From: Microbacterium sp. cf332
GTDB lineage: Bacteria; Actinomycetota; Actinomycetes; Actinomycetales; Microbacteriaceae
Direction of reading: 5' to 3'
Assembly (NCBI RefSeq): GCF_900102175.1
Contig: NZ_FNKN01000001.1
Coordinates: forward strand, 62,001 to 126,000
Length of the DNA stretch: 64,000 nucleotides
Part shown: piece after piece, positions 22,009-28,812 of the stretch
Layout: each line of letters begins with the position of its first letter
Numbering within the stretch: the first letter of the stretch is position 1
Made by a program: the position numbers and the translations under genes
Notes under the pieces: model-generated
What the model saw: only the letters and a program-made list of their open reading frames with translations
Database searches by the model: none
What the model was told of the DNA's origin: nothing

Positions 22009-22973
22009 AGGTTCTCGTGACGCCCACCTCGCTGTGTCGTGATCCGGATGCCCCCGCGCTCGTGCGGCTGCGCGACCGGGTCGACGAGGTCGTCCTCAAC
22101 CCCTTCGGCCGCCCGCTCACGTCTGCCGAGCTGACGGACCTCGTCGGTGACGTCGACGGCATCGTCGCTGGCCTCGACGACTACGACGCGGACGTCTTCG
22201 CGGCCGCACCGCGATTGCGGGTCGTGGCGCGCTACGGCGTGGGCGTCGACCGCGTCGACCTGGATGCCGCCGCCGCACGCGGTGTCGCGGTGACGCGGAC
22301 CCCGGGAGCGAACGCCGTCGCGGTCGCCGAGCTGACGATCGGCCTCATGTTCGCGGCGGCGCGCGGCATCGCCGGACTCGACGCCGCGGTGCGCGCGGGG
22401 GAGTGGCCACGCGTCGAGGGCAAGGAGCTCGCAGGCGCCACCGCCGGTGTCATCGGCTTCGGTGCGATCGGTCGTCTCGTCGCCGAGCGCGTGCGCGGAC
22501 TCGGGATGACTCCGATCGCCTTCGACCCGATGCTCCCCGACGGGGCCTTCACGGATGCGGGGGTCGAGCGCGTCGACATCGACGAGCTGTGCCGGCGCAG
22601 CGACGTCGTGACGCTGCACGTGCCGCTGGTGCCGGAGACCCGCCACATCCTCGACCTCGTCCGTCTGCGGCTGCTCCCCGCCGGCGCGATCGTGGTCAAC
22701 ACCGCGCGGGGTGGGCTGCTCGACGAATCGGCCGCGCGGCGGCTCCTCGACGAGGGCGTGCTGCACGGGGTCGCCGTCGACGTGTACGAGTCCGAACCAC
22801 CGACGAGCTCGCCTCTGGTCGGACACCCACGCGTCGTGGCGACGCCCCACGCGGGCGGGCACACGACGGGCGCCGTGCGGCGGATGACCGACCAGTCGAT
22901 CGATGCGCTGCTCGCCGTGCTCGGCGGTCAGCAGCCCGAGGGACTGGTCACACCAGGGCTCGCACCTCGCTGA
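22005..22973 (+). CDS. D-isomer-specific 2-hydroxyacid dehydrogenase
   Basis: A 322-residue NAD(P)-dependent reductase/dehydrogenase. It has the Rossmann motif GFGAIG (151-156), the catalytic triad Arg235 (NTARGG), the Glu in VYESEP, and His282 (TPHAGGHT). It resembles phosphoglycerate dehydrogenase but lacks regulatory ACT/ASB domains, so a glyoxylate or 2-ketogluconate reductase-like role fits this locus better. Translationally coupled (ATGA) to the FGGY kinase. Its 3' end overlaps the end of the convergent gntR gene by 26 bp. Confidence 0.85.
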   Translation: MKVLVTPTSLCRDPDAPALVRLRDRVDEVVLNPFGRPLTSAELTDLVGDVDGIVAGLDDYDADVFAAAPRLRVVARYGVGVDRVDLDAAAARGVAVTRTPGANAVAVAELTIGLMFAAARGIAGLDAAVRAGEWPRVEGKELAGATAGVIGFGAIGRLVAERVRGLGMTPIAFDPMLPDGAFTDAGVERVDIDELCRRSDVVTLHVPLVPETRHILDLVRLRLLPAGAIVVNTARGGLLDESAARRLLDEGVLHGVAVDVYESEPPTSSPLVGHPRVVATPHAGGHTTGAVRRMTDQSIDALLAVLGGQQPEGLVTPGLAPR

Positions 22974-23643
22974 GGACCGCATCGACGTAACCGCGGGTGT
23001 GGCGCTCTGCCCCCTCGGCGTCGCCGCGCGCGATCGCGGCGGCGGTCTGCACGTGGTTGTGGAGCGCTTCCTCGTAGGGGATCGCGGGCGTCAGGCCGAC
23101 GTCCGAGCGGCCGGCGATCACCGCGGCGATCGCCGCCTTGTTGGCGGCGAGCATGAGATTGCCGCTCATGTCGAGGATGAGGTCGTGGAATTGGATGTCG
23201 ACCTCCAGGTACGCCGGCGACGCCCCCTGCCCGCTGCGGCCGAGCTCCTCGAGCCGTGAGGCGAGCCGCAGCAGCTCCGCGCGCTGCACGTCGCTGCCTC
23301 GCTGGGCCGCGAGTCGCGCGGCGATCGGCTCGACGGCGGAGCGCAGCTCGTTGACGACGACGATCTGGTGGTCGCGGCGCGGCGACTTCAGCTGCCAGCC
23401 GATCAGGCGGGTGTCGAGAGCGCTCCATTCCTGCACGGGCGTCACCGTGAGCCCGACCCGTCGACGCGACGAGAGCATCCCCATCGCCTCGAGCACCCGG
23501 ACGGCTTCGCGGACGACGGTGCGCGACACCCCGAACTCGGCCTCGATGTCGGCGAGGGTGCACACCGACCCCGGCGCCAGTTCTCCGGAGGCGATGCGCA
23601 AGCCGAGCGCATCCAGCACGGAGCCGTGGGATGCCTGCGCCAT
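22948..23643 (-). CDS. GntR family regulator, FadR/FCD type
   Basis: A 231-residue regulator: N-terminal winged helix (about 5-75) with TLADIEAEFGVSRTVVREAVRVLE, then an all-helical FCD ligand domain. Putative metal and ligand residues are the Asp and His in VDIQFHDLI and later His in HNHV and ERHTRGY. Such proteins respond to sugar acids or other carboxylates. ATG 23643 is chosen because the longer reading frame would run through the operator. Two identical 13-bp sites lie just upstream, suggesting autoregulation and control of divergent gntP. The 3' end overlaps that of the convergent dehydrogenase gene. Confidence 0.92.
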   Translation of the reverse strand: MAQASHGSVLDALGLRIASGELAPGSVCTLADIEAEFGVSRTVVREAVRVLEAMGMLSSRRRVGLTVTPVQEWSALDTRLIGWQLKSPRRDHQIVVVNELRSAVEPIAARLAAQRGSDVQRAELLRLASRLEELGRSGQGASPAYLEVDIQFHDLILDMSGNLMLAANKAAIAAVIAGRSDVGLTPAIPYEEALHNHVQTAAAIARGDAEGAERHTRGYVDAVLSEVRALV

Positions 23644-23652
23644 GGCGCCTCC

Positions 23653-23690
23653 AAAAATACGATCAGTGGTTGTGAAAAATACGATCATTG
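23653..23690 (+). promoter_or_regulatory. Paired GntR-type operators in the gntR-gntP region
   Basis: The 13-bp sequence AAAAATACGATCA occurs twice, at 23653-23665 and 23675-23687, exactly 22 bp (two helix turns) apart. It lies 10-44 bp upstream of the gntR start, with gntP in the other direction. A related site is found at 20486-20502. Confidence 0.7.
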
Positions 23691-23805
23691 TGCGAGGATC
23701 GCTCTGCTCCGCTGCCGTGGCACGGGGCAGCTCGAATACTAACGCGGGACGATCCGCGGGTCCTCGGCCCTGATCGTCCGCTTCCCGACATCAACGGAGA
23801 TACCG

Positions 23806-25194
23806 ATGGAAGACTGGACCCAGACGCTGGGCGCCGGCCCCCTGCTGCTCATCGCAGCGGGAGCGATCGCCCTCATCCTGTTCCTGATCATCGTCTGCAA
23901 GGTGCACGCCTTCCTGACCCTGATCATCGTCTCGCTGCTCACCGCGTTCGTCGCGCAGGTGCCCGTCTCGGCGATCGCGAACACCCTCACGAGCGGGTTC
24001 GGCGGCACCCTCGCAGGCGTCGCGCTCCTGGTCGCGCTGGGCGCCATGCTGGGCAGGCTCATCGAACACTCGGGCGGCGCGAAGGCGCTCGCCGACAAGT
24101 TCGTCGAGGTCTTCGGCGAGAAGCGGGCGCCGTTCGCGCTCGGCATCGCGTCGCTCGTGCTCGGGTTCCCGATGTTCTTCGACGCGGGCCTGATCATGAT
24201 GCTGCCCATCATCTTCGCCATCGCGCGTCGGGTCTCGCAGGCGAACGTCCTGCTCTTCGGCATCCCAGCAGCGGCGGCGTTCTCGGTCATGCATGTCTTC
24301 CTGCCCCCGCACCCCGGCCCCGTGACCGCGACGGAGGCATACGGAGCCAACCTCGGCCTCGTCCTGCTGCTCGGCCTCATCATCGTCTTCCCGGTCTGGT
24401 ACGTCTCGGGCTACCTGTGGGGCAAGTTCGTCGCCGCTCGCATCCCGCTGCCCGTCCCGGCGCTGTTCGGCGAGAAGGACGACGACCAGCCCGCGAACCC
24501 GCCGCGCCCTCGCACGGTGATCATGCTCCTGCTCCTGCCCATGCTCCTGATCTTCATGAACACGGGCCTCACCACGCTCGCGGCGGCCGGCGCCGTCTCG
24601 ACCGACGACGTGTGGGTGCAGGTGCTCGTGCTGCTCGGCAACTCGTTCGTCGCGCTGCTCATCACCGTCGTGGTGGCGACGTTCGTCCTCGGCACCCGCC
24701 GCGGCGAGAACGGCACGGCGCTCGAGAAGGTCGTGGACTCGGCCCTCGGACCGGTGTCGTCCGTCATCCTCATCACCGGAGCCGGCGGCATGTTCGGCGG
24801 CGTGCTGCGCGCCTCGGGTATCGGTGACGCTCTCGCCGACACCCTGTCGGATCTCGGCCTCCCGATCATCGTCGCCGCCTACGTCATCGCGGTCATCATC
24901 CGCCTCGCGCAGGGATCGGCGACCGTCGCGCTTGTCACGGCGGCCGGCCTCGCGGCACCCGCGGTCGCCGCGGGCGACTTCAACCAGCTGCAGGTGGCGG
25001 CTATCGTGCTCGCCACGGCTGCCGGGTCGGTCTTCGCCGGTCACGTCAACGACTCGGGCTTCTGGCTCGTGGGACGCCTCATGGGCATGGACGTCAAGAC
25101 CACGCTGAAGACCTGGACCGTGCAGCAGACGATCGAGTCGGTCCTCGCGTTCGTGCTCGTGCTCGGCATCTTCGGGCTCGCCTCGCTCATCTGA
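23806..25194 (+). CDS. gntP: GntP family gluconate:H+ symporter
   Basis: A 462-residue membrane carrier with about 12 hydrophobic segments along its length and GntP-type motifs such as GMPMFFDAG-like GFPMFFDAGLIMMLP and the C-terminal GHVNDSGFW. It takes up gluconate or related aldonates (idonate, ketogluconate). GGAG lies 7 nt before the ATG. It starts the rightward gntP-SDR-MDR run, divergent from gntR and with the regulator sites between them. Substrate inferred from family and neighbours. Confidence 0.93.
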   Translation: MEDWTQTLGAGPLLLIAAGAIALILFLIIVCKVHAFLTLIIVSLLTAFVAQVPVSAIANTLTSGFGGTLAGVALLVALGAMLGRLIEHSGGAKALADKFVEVFGEKRAPFALGIASLVLGFPMFFDAGLIMMLPIIFAIARRVSQANVLLFGIPAAAAFSVMHVFLPPHPGPVTATEAYGANLGLVLLLGLIIVFPVWYVSGYLWGKFVAARIPLPVPALFGEKDDDQPANPPRPRTVIMLLLLPMLLIFMNTGLTTLAAAGAVSTDDVWVQVLVLLGNSFVALLITVVVATFVLGTRRGENGTALEKVVDSALGPVSSVILITGAGGMFGGVLRASGIGDALADTLSDLGLPIIVAAYVIAVIIRLAQGSATVALVTAAGLAAPAVAAGDFNQLQVAAIVLATAAGSVFAGHVNDSGFWLVGRLMGMDVKTTLKTWTVQQTIESVLAFVLVLGIFGLASLI

Positions 25195-25256
25195 TCACCC
25201 GGAGGGCGGCCGGCGCATCGCGGCCGCCCTTCGCCCCTCGACCTCTCGGAGCACTC

Positions 25257-26024
25257 ATGTCCTCTCTTTTCGATGTGACCGGTCGCGTCGCGCTGGTCAC
25301 CGGTTCCTCGCGCGGGCTCGGCCGATCGCTCGCCCTCGCTCTCGCCCGCGCCGGAGCGCGCGTCGTCGTGCACGGGCGCGACGCGGATGCTGTCGAGCGC
25401 ACGCGGCTCGAGGCGGCCGCGGCCGGCTCGCCCGACCCGATCTCCGCGGTCTTCGACGTGACGGATGCGGCTGCCGTCGAGGCCGGCGTCGCGCGGCTCG
25501 TCGACGAGGCCGGCGTGCCCGACATCCTCGTCAACAACGCGGGCATCCAGCGGCGCGCGCCGTTCACCGAGTTCTCGATCCAGGACTGGGACGACATCGT
25601 GTCGGCGAACCTCAACGGGGTGTTCTACGTCGCCCGCTTCGTCGCACCCGGCATGGCGGAGCGCGGCTCGGGCAAGATCGTCAACATCGCGTCGGTGCAG
25701 TCCCTCCTCGCGCGGCAGACTATCGCCCCGTACTCGGCGACGAAGGGAGCGGTCGCGCAGCTCACCAAGGGCATGGCGGCCGATCTCGCCCGCCACAACG
25801 TGCAGGTCAACGCGTTGTCTCCCGGCTACTTCGCCACCGAGATGAACCGTGCGCTCGTCGACGACGCCGACTTCACCGCGTGGCTCACTCAGCGCACCCC
25901 CGCGCAGCGCTGGGGCGACTTCCGCGAGCTCGACGGCGCGCTGCTCTTCCTGTGCTCCGACGCGTCGAGCTTCGTCTCGGGCCAGAACATCTTCGTCGAC
26001 GGCGGCATGACCGCCGTCGTCTGA
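25257..26024 (+). CDS. SDR oxidoreductase, gluconate 5-dehydrogenase-like
   Basis: A 255-residue classical short-chain dehydrogenase. Cofactor motif TGSSRGLG (15-22), NNAG (93-96), catalytic Ser146, Tyr159 and Lys163 (YSATK). Absence of an acidic residue after beta-2 (VVVHGRD) and the Arg in HGR suggest NADP preference. IdnO/Ga5DH enzymes of this type interconvert gluconate and 5-ketogluconate; this fits its position between the GntP permease and the idonate dehydrogenase-like gene. It lies 62 bp after gntP. Confidence 0.88.
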   Translation: MSSLFDVTGRVALVTGSSRGLGRSLALALARAGARVVVHGRDADAVERTRLEAAAAGSPDPISAVFDVTDAAAVEAGVARLVDEAGVPDILVNNAGIQRRAPFTEFSIQDWDDIVSANLNGVFYVARFVAPGMAERGSGKIVNIASVQSLLARQTIAPYSATKGAVAQLTKGMAADLARHNVQVNALSPGYFATEMNRALVDDADFTAWLTQRTPAQRWGDFRELDGALLFLCSDASSFVSGQNIFVDGGMTAVV

Positions 26025-26040
26025 CCGGAAGGACACGATC

Positions 26041-27054
26041 ATGCGCGCAGCGCACATCCACGGCAAGCAGCACATCGAGATCTCCGATGTCACCGCACCC
26101 GAACCGGCGGAGGGGCAGGTGCGCATCCGCGTCGAGTACGTCGGCATCTGCGGTTCCGACCTGCATTACTTCTACGAGGGCGCGAACGGGGCGTTCGTCG
26201 TGCGCGAGCCGCTCATCCCCGGTCATGAGCTCAGCGGGCGCATCGATCACGACCCTGCGGGGGAGTGGGCGCCCGGCACGCCCGTGACGTTGCATCCGGC
26301 CACGTTCGGAACCCCCCATCCGGCGATCACGGACGAGCCGCATCTTTGGCCGGGAGGCGCCTACCTCGGCAGCGCCTCGACCACGCCGCACACCCAGGGG
26401 GCGCTCGCGGAGACCATCGTCGCCGACCGGAACATGGTGCGCGTGCTGCCCGCGAGCCTCCCGGTCCGGCGTGCCGTTCTCGCGGAGCCTCTCGCGGTCG
26501 CACTCCACGGTCTGAGCAAGGCGGGCGCGGTGGCCGGCGCACGGGTCCTGGTCACCGGCGCCGGTCCGATCGGCCTGCTCGCCGTCACGGCGGCCGTCGC
26601 AGCGGGCGCCGCCGAGGTCCATACGACCGACGTGCTCGCGGGACCGCTCGACCGCGCCCGCGCGCTCGGCGCGGCACGAACGTTCGATGTGACCTCCGAG
26701 CAGCCGCCGGCCGACGCCTACGACGTCGTCCTCGAATGCTCCGGGGTGTCGGTCTCGGTGTCCACCGCTCTCCGCGCCGTGCGACCCGCCGGCCGCGTGG
26801 TCCAGGTCGGCATGGTGCCGAACGAGCCGCGCCCGGTCAATCTCGCGCCCTTCATCTCGAAGGAGGTCGTGTATGTCGGCACCTTCCGGTTCAAGGACGA
26901 GATCGACGCCGCGATCCGCCTGCTCGACGAGCATCCCGAGATCGAGGACGTCATCACGCACGTTCTCCCCGCGGACGACATCGTCGAGGCGTTCGCCACC
27001 GCGAAGGACTCGCAGGAGTCCGGCAAGGTCGTGGTCGCGGTCTGGCCCGCCTGA
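26041..27054 (+). CDS. Zinc-type MDR alcohol dehydrogenase, L-idonate 5-dehydrogenase-like
   Basis: A 337-residue medium-chain dehydrogenase. Catalytic zinc ligands are Cys37 (GICGSDLHY), His62 and Glu63 (PGHE), with the later Glu in LAEPLAVALH; the Rossmann motif is GAGPIG. GICGSDLHYFYEG is close to idonate/sorbitol dehydrogenases. The four-Cys structural zinc loop normally found after the PGHE segment is missing: residues 80-118 contain no Cys. It lies 16 bp after the SDR, so the pair would oxidise idonate to 5-ketogluconate and reduce that to gluconate. A strong terminator follows. Confidence 0.87.
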   Translation: MRAAHIHGKQHIEISDVTAPEPAEGQVRIRVEYVGICGSDLHYFYEGANGAFVVREPLIPGHELSGRIDHDPAGEWAPGTPVTLHPATFGTPHPAITDEPHLWPGGAYLGSASTTPHTQGALAETIVADRNMVRVLPASLPVRRAVLAEPLAVALHGLSKAGAVAGARVLVTGAGPIGLLAVTAAVAAGAAEVHTTDVLAGPLDRARALGAARTFDVTSEQPPADAYDVVLECSGVSVSVSTALRAVRPAGRVVQVGMVPNEPRPVNLAPFISKEVVYVGTFRFKDEIDAAIRLLDEHPEIEDVITHVLPADDIVEAFATAKDSQESGKVVVAVWPA

Positions 27055-27067
27055 CACGCCCCGACGA

Positions 27068-27101
27068 AGAAGCGCGCCACCTCGACGGGTGGCGCGCTTC
27101 T
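27068..27101 (+). terminator. Terminator after the sugar-acid operon
   Basis: A perfect 14-bp stem (27068-27081 and 27088-27101, AGAAGCGCGCCACC and its complement) with a 6-nt loop, 13 bp after the stop of the dehydrogenase gene and 24 bp before the end of the convergent small gene; it could serve both. Confidence 0.85.
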
Positions 27102-27125
27102 GTTCGTCCGGGCGTCCCCGCCGGC

Positions 27126-27248
27126 TCAGCCCTTGCGGTAGCCCTGCCGACCCATCGAGAAGAGGGCGAGGGTGACGGAGACGATCGAGCCGAGGGTCAT
27201 CGCACCGATGACCCAGAGCAGCACGTGCGAGAACCAGCCGTATTCCAT
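27126..27248 (-). CDS. 40-residue single-pass membrane protein of unknown function
   Basis: A tiny gene with a strong ribosome site (GGAGG, spaced 5 nt from the ATG) and a -10-like TAGGGT 33 bp upstream. The product starts MEYGWFSHVLLW, contains one membrane helix (about residues 8-30) and a basic C-terminal end GRQGYRKG, so the C-terminus is probably cytoplasmic. I do not recognise a named family. Its position next to rplY, with its own promoter and terminator, argues that it is real. Confidence 0.75.
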   Translation of the reverse strand: MEYGWFSHVLLWVIGAMTLGSIVSVTLALFSMGRQGYRKG

Positions 27249-27280
27249 TTTTCCTCCGGGGCATAGACGACGTCTCGTCC

Positions 27281-27303
27281 ACCCTACCGAGCGCTGGTAG
27301 AGT
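27281..27303. promoter_or_regulatory. Divergent promoters of the small membrane gene and rplY
   Basis: Minus-strand TAGGGT (27286-27281) precedes the 40-residue gene by a 32-bp leader. Plus-strand TAGAGT (27298-27303) precedes rplY by a leader of about 160 nt, unusually long here. The long leader has no obvious hairpin attenuator. Confidence 0.45.
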
Positions 27304-27462
27304 GGGGTGTACTTCGGCGAGGGATGCCGCGTGACCGCACGGCGGGAACCGGGATCCGTGATCGACGAGGGTGTGTGCAGGACCTCTCCTCTCCACGCGC
27401 TCGCGTTCGCGTCGAACCCGCATACCGCTGAGCCGGGCCCCGAGCCCATCAAGGAGAAACGC

Positions 27463-28107
27463 ATGTCCACCGAGACCGACACCCAGGTCGCCGCCGAGAC
27501 GCGCACCAACTTCGGCAAGGGCTTCGCCCGCCGTCTGCGTGCCGCCGGCAAGATCCCCGCCGTCATCTACGGCCACGGCACCGACCCCGTGCACGTCGCC
27601 CTTCCGGGCCACCAGATGCTGCTGCTCGTCCGCCGCGCCAACGCGGTCATCGAGCTCTCCATCGACGGCAAGGACCAGCTGGTCCTCGTCAAGGACGTGC
27701 AGCGCGACCCCGTGCGCCAGATCATCGAGCACATCGACCTCCTCGTCGTGAAGAAGGGCGAGAAGGTCCAGGTCGACGTTCCCGTCGTCGTCACCGGCGA
27801 GCCCTTCGCCGGCACGATCGCGACGCAGGACGCGTCGTCGGTCACGCTCGAGGTCGAGGCCACGCACATCCCGCAGACCATCGAGGTCGACGTCGAGGGT
27901 CTCGAGGACGGCTCGCGCATCACCGCCGCCGACCTCGGCCTGCCGCAGGGTGCCGCCCTGGTGACCGAGCCGGAGACGCTCGTCGTCGCCGTCTCGGTGC
28001 CGGCCGCCACCCTCGCCGCCGTCGACGAGATCGAGGCCGCCGACGAGGCGACCGCCGCCGAGCAGTCCGACGAGGCCGAGGCCGAGGGCGACGAGAAGTC
28101 CGAGTAA
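27463..28107 (+). CDS. rplY: 50S ribosomal protein L25/general stress protein Ctc
   Basis: A 214-residue protein binding 5S rRNA. The N-terminal L25 domain (about 5-95) includes [27 protein letters not shown] and is followed by the TL5/CTC C-terminal beta domain (about 96-185) and a highly acidic Glu/Asp/Ala tail. AAGGAG lies 6 nt before the ATG at 27463; an upstream in-frame start lacks a ribosome site. It is followed by a terminator hairpin and pth, the usual rplY-pth neighbour pair. Confidence 0.95.
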   Translation: MSTETDTQVAAETRTNFGKGFARRLRAAGKIPAVIYGHGTDPVHVALPGHQMLLLVRRANAVIELSIDGKDQLVLVKDVQRDPVRQIIEHIDLLVVKKGEKVQVDVPVVVTGEPFAGTIATQDASSVTLEVEATHIPQTIEVDVEGLEDGSRITAADLGLPQGAALVTEPETLVVAVSVPAATLAAVDEIEAADEATAAEQSDEAEAEGDEKSE

Positions 28108-28120
28108 GACTCACCCCCTG

Positions 28121-28156
28121 CGGAGCCCGTTCTCACCACGGTGGGGGCGGGCTCCG
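28121..28156 (+). terminator. Hairpin between rplY and pth
   Basis: CGGAGCCCG (28121-28129) pairs with CGGGCTCCG (28148-28156); the loop itself contains a CCAC/GTGG stem. It may only weaken read-through, as pth has no separate clear promoter. Confidence 0.6.
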
Positions 28157-28174
28157 TCGTTCGAAAGGCGCACC

Positions 28175-28756
28175 ATGGCGGACACCTGGCTCATCATCGG
28201 TCTCGGTAACCCGGGACCCCGCTACGAGACGACCCGGCACAACATCGGGCAGATGGTGATCGACGAGCTCGCGGCGCGGCGCGGCGAGACGCTCCGCTCG
28301 CACAAGGCCAACGCGCTGGCCGCCGAGAGCTGGCTCCGACCGGGTGCGGCGAAGCTCGTGCTCGCCAAGCCCAAGACGTTCATGAACGTCTCGGGCGGTC
28401 CCGCCGCCGCGCTGGCGTCGTTCTACGGCATCGCTCCGGAGCACGTCGTCGTCGTGCACGACGAGCTCGACATCCCGTTCGACACCATCAAGCTGAAGAC
28501 GGGTGGGGGTCACGGGGGCCACAACGGTGTGCGCGACATCGCCAAGGCGCTGGGCACGCCCGATTTCGCGCGGGTGCGTGTCGGCATCGGCCGGCCGCCC
28601 GGCAGCCAGGACCCGGCCGACTGGGTGCTCGATCCGTTCTCGGCGACCGAGCGCAAGACGCTCGGGATCCTCGTCGCCGATGCCGCCGACGCCGTCGAGA
28701 CGGTCGTCGGTGACGGGCTCCTCGCGGCTCAGCAGCGCTTCCACGCACCGCGCTGA
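28175..28756 (+). CDS. pth: Peptidyl-tRNA hydrolase
   Basis: A 193-residue enzyme that frees tRNA from prematurely released peptidyl-tRNA. All hallmark residues are seen: Asn12 in GLGNPG, catalytic His22 in TRHNIG, the FMNVSGG Asn, the Asp in VVHDELD, and GGGHGGHNG. Length is normal. It lies 67 bp after rplY across a hairpin and probably shares its transcript; the gene for Mfd follows with its own promoter. Confidence 0.96.
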   Translation: MADTWLIIGLGNPGPRYETTRHNIGQMVIDELAARRGETLRSHKANALAAESWLRPGAAKLVLAKPKTFMNVSGGPAAALASFYGIAPEHVVVVHDELDIPFDTIKLKTGGGHGGHNGVRDIAKALGTPDFARVRVGIGRPPGSQDPADWVLDPFSATERKTLGILVADAADAVETVVGDGLLAAQQRFHAPR

Positions 28757-28800
28757 GCGCCTGGGGCGCAGCGCGCGGCCATCGTGTCGGCGGCCGGCGG

Positions 28801-28806
28801 TAGGCT
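28801..28806 (+). promoter_or_regulatory. -10 box of leaderless mfd
   Basis: TAGGCT is followed by six bases and GTG at 28813. This decides between the two adjacent GTG codons (28810 and 28813) in favour of the second. Confidence 0.6.
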
Positions 28807-28812
28807 TCTGTG

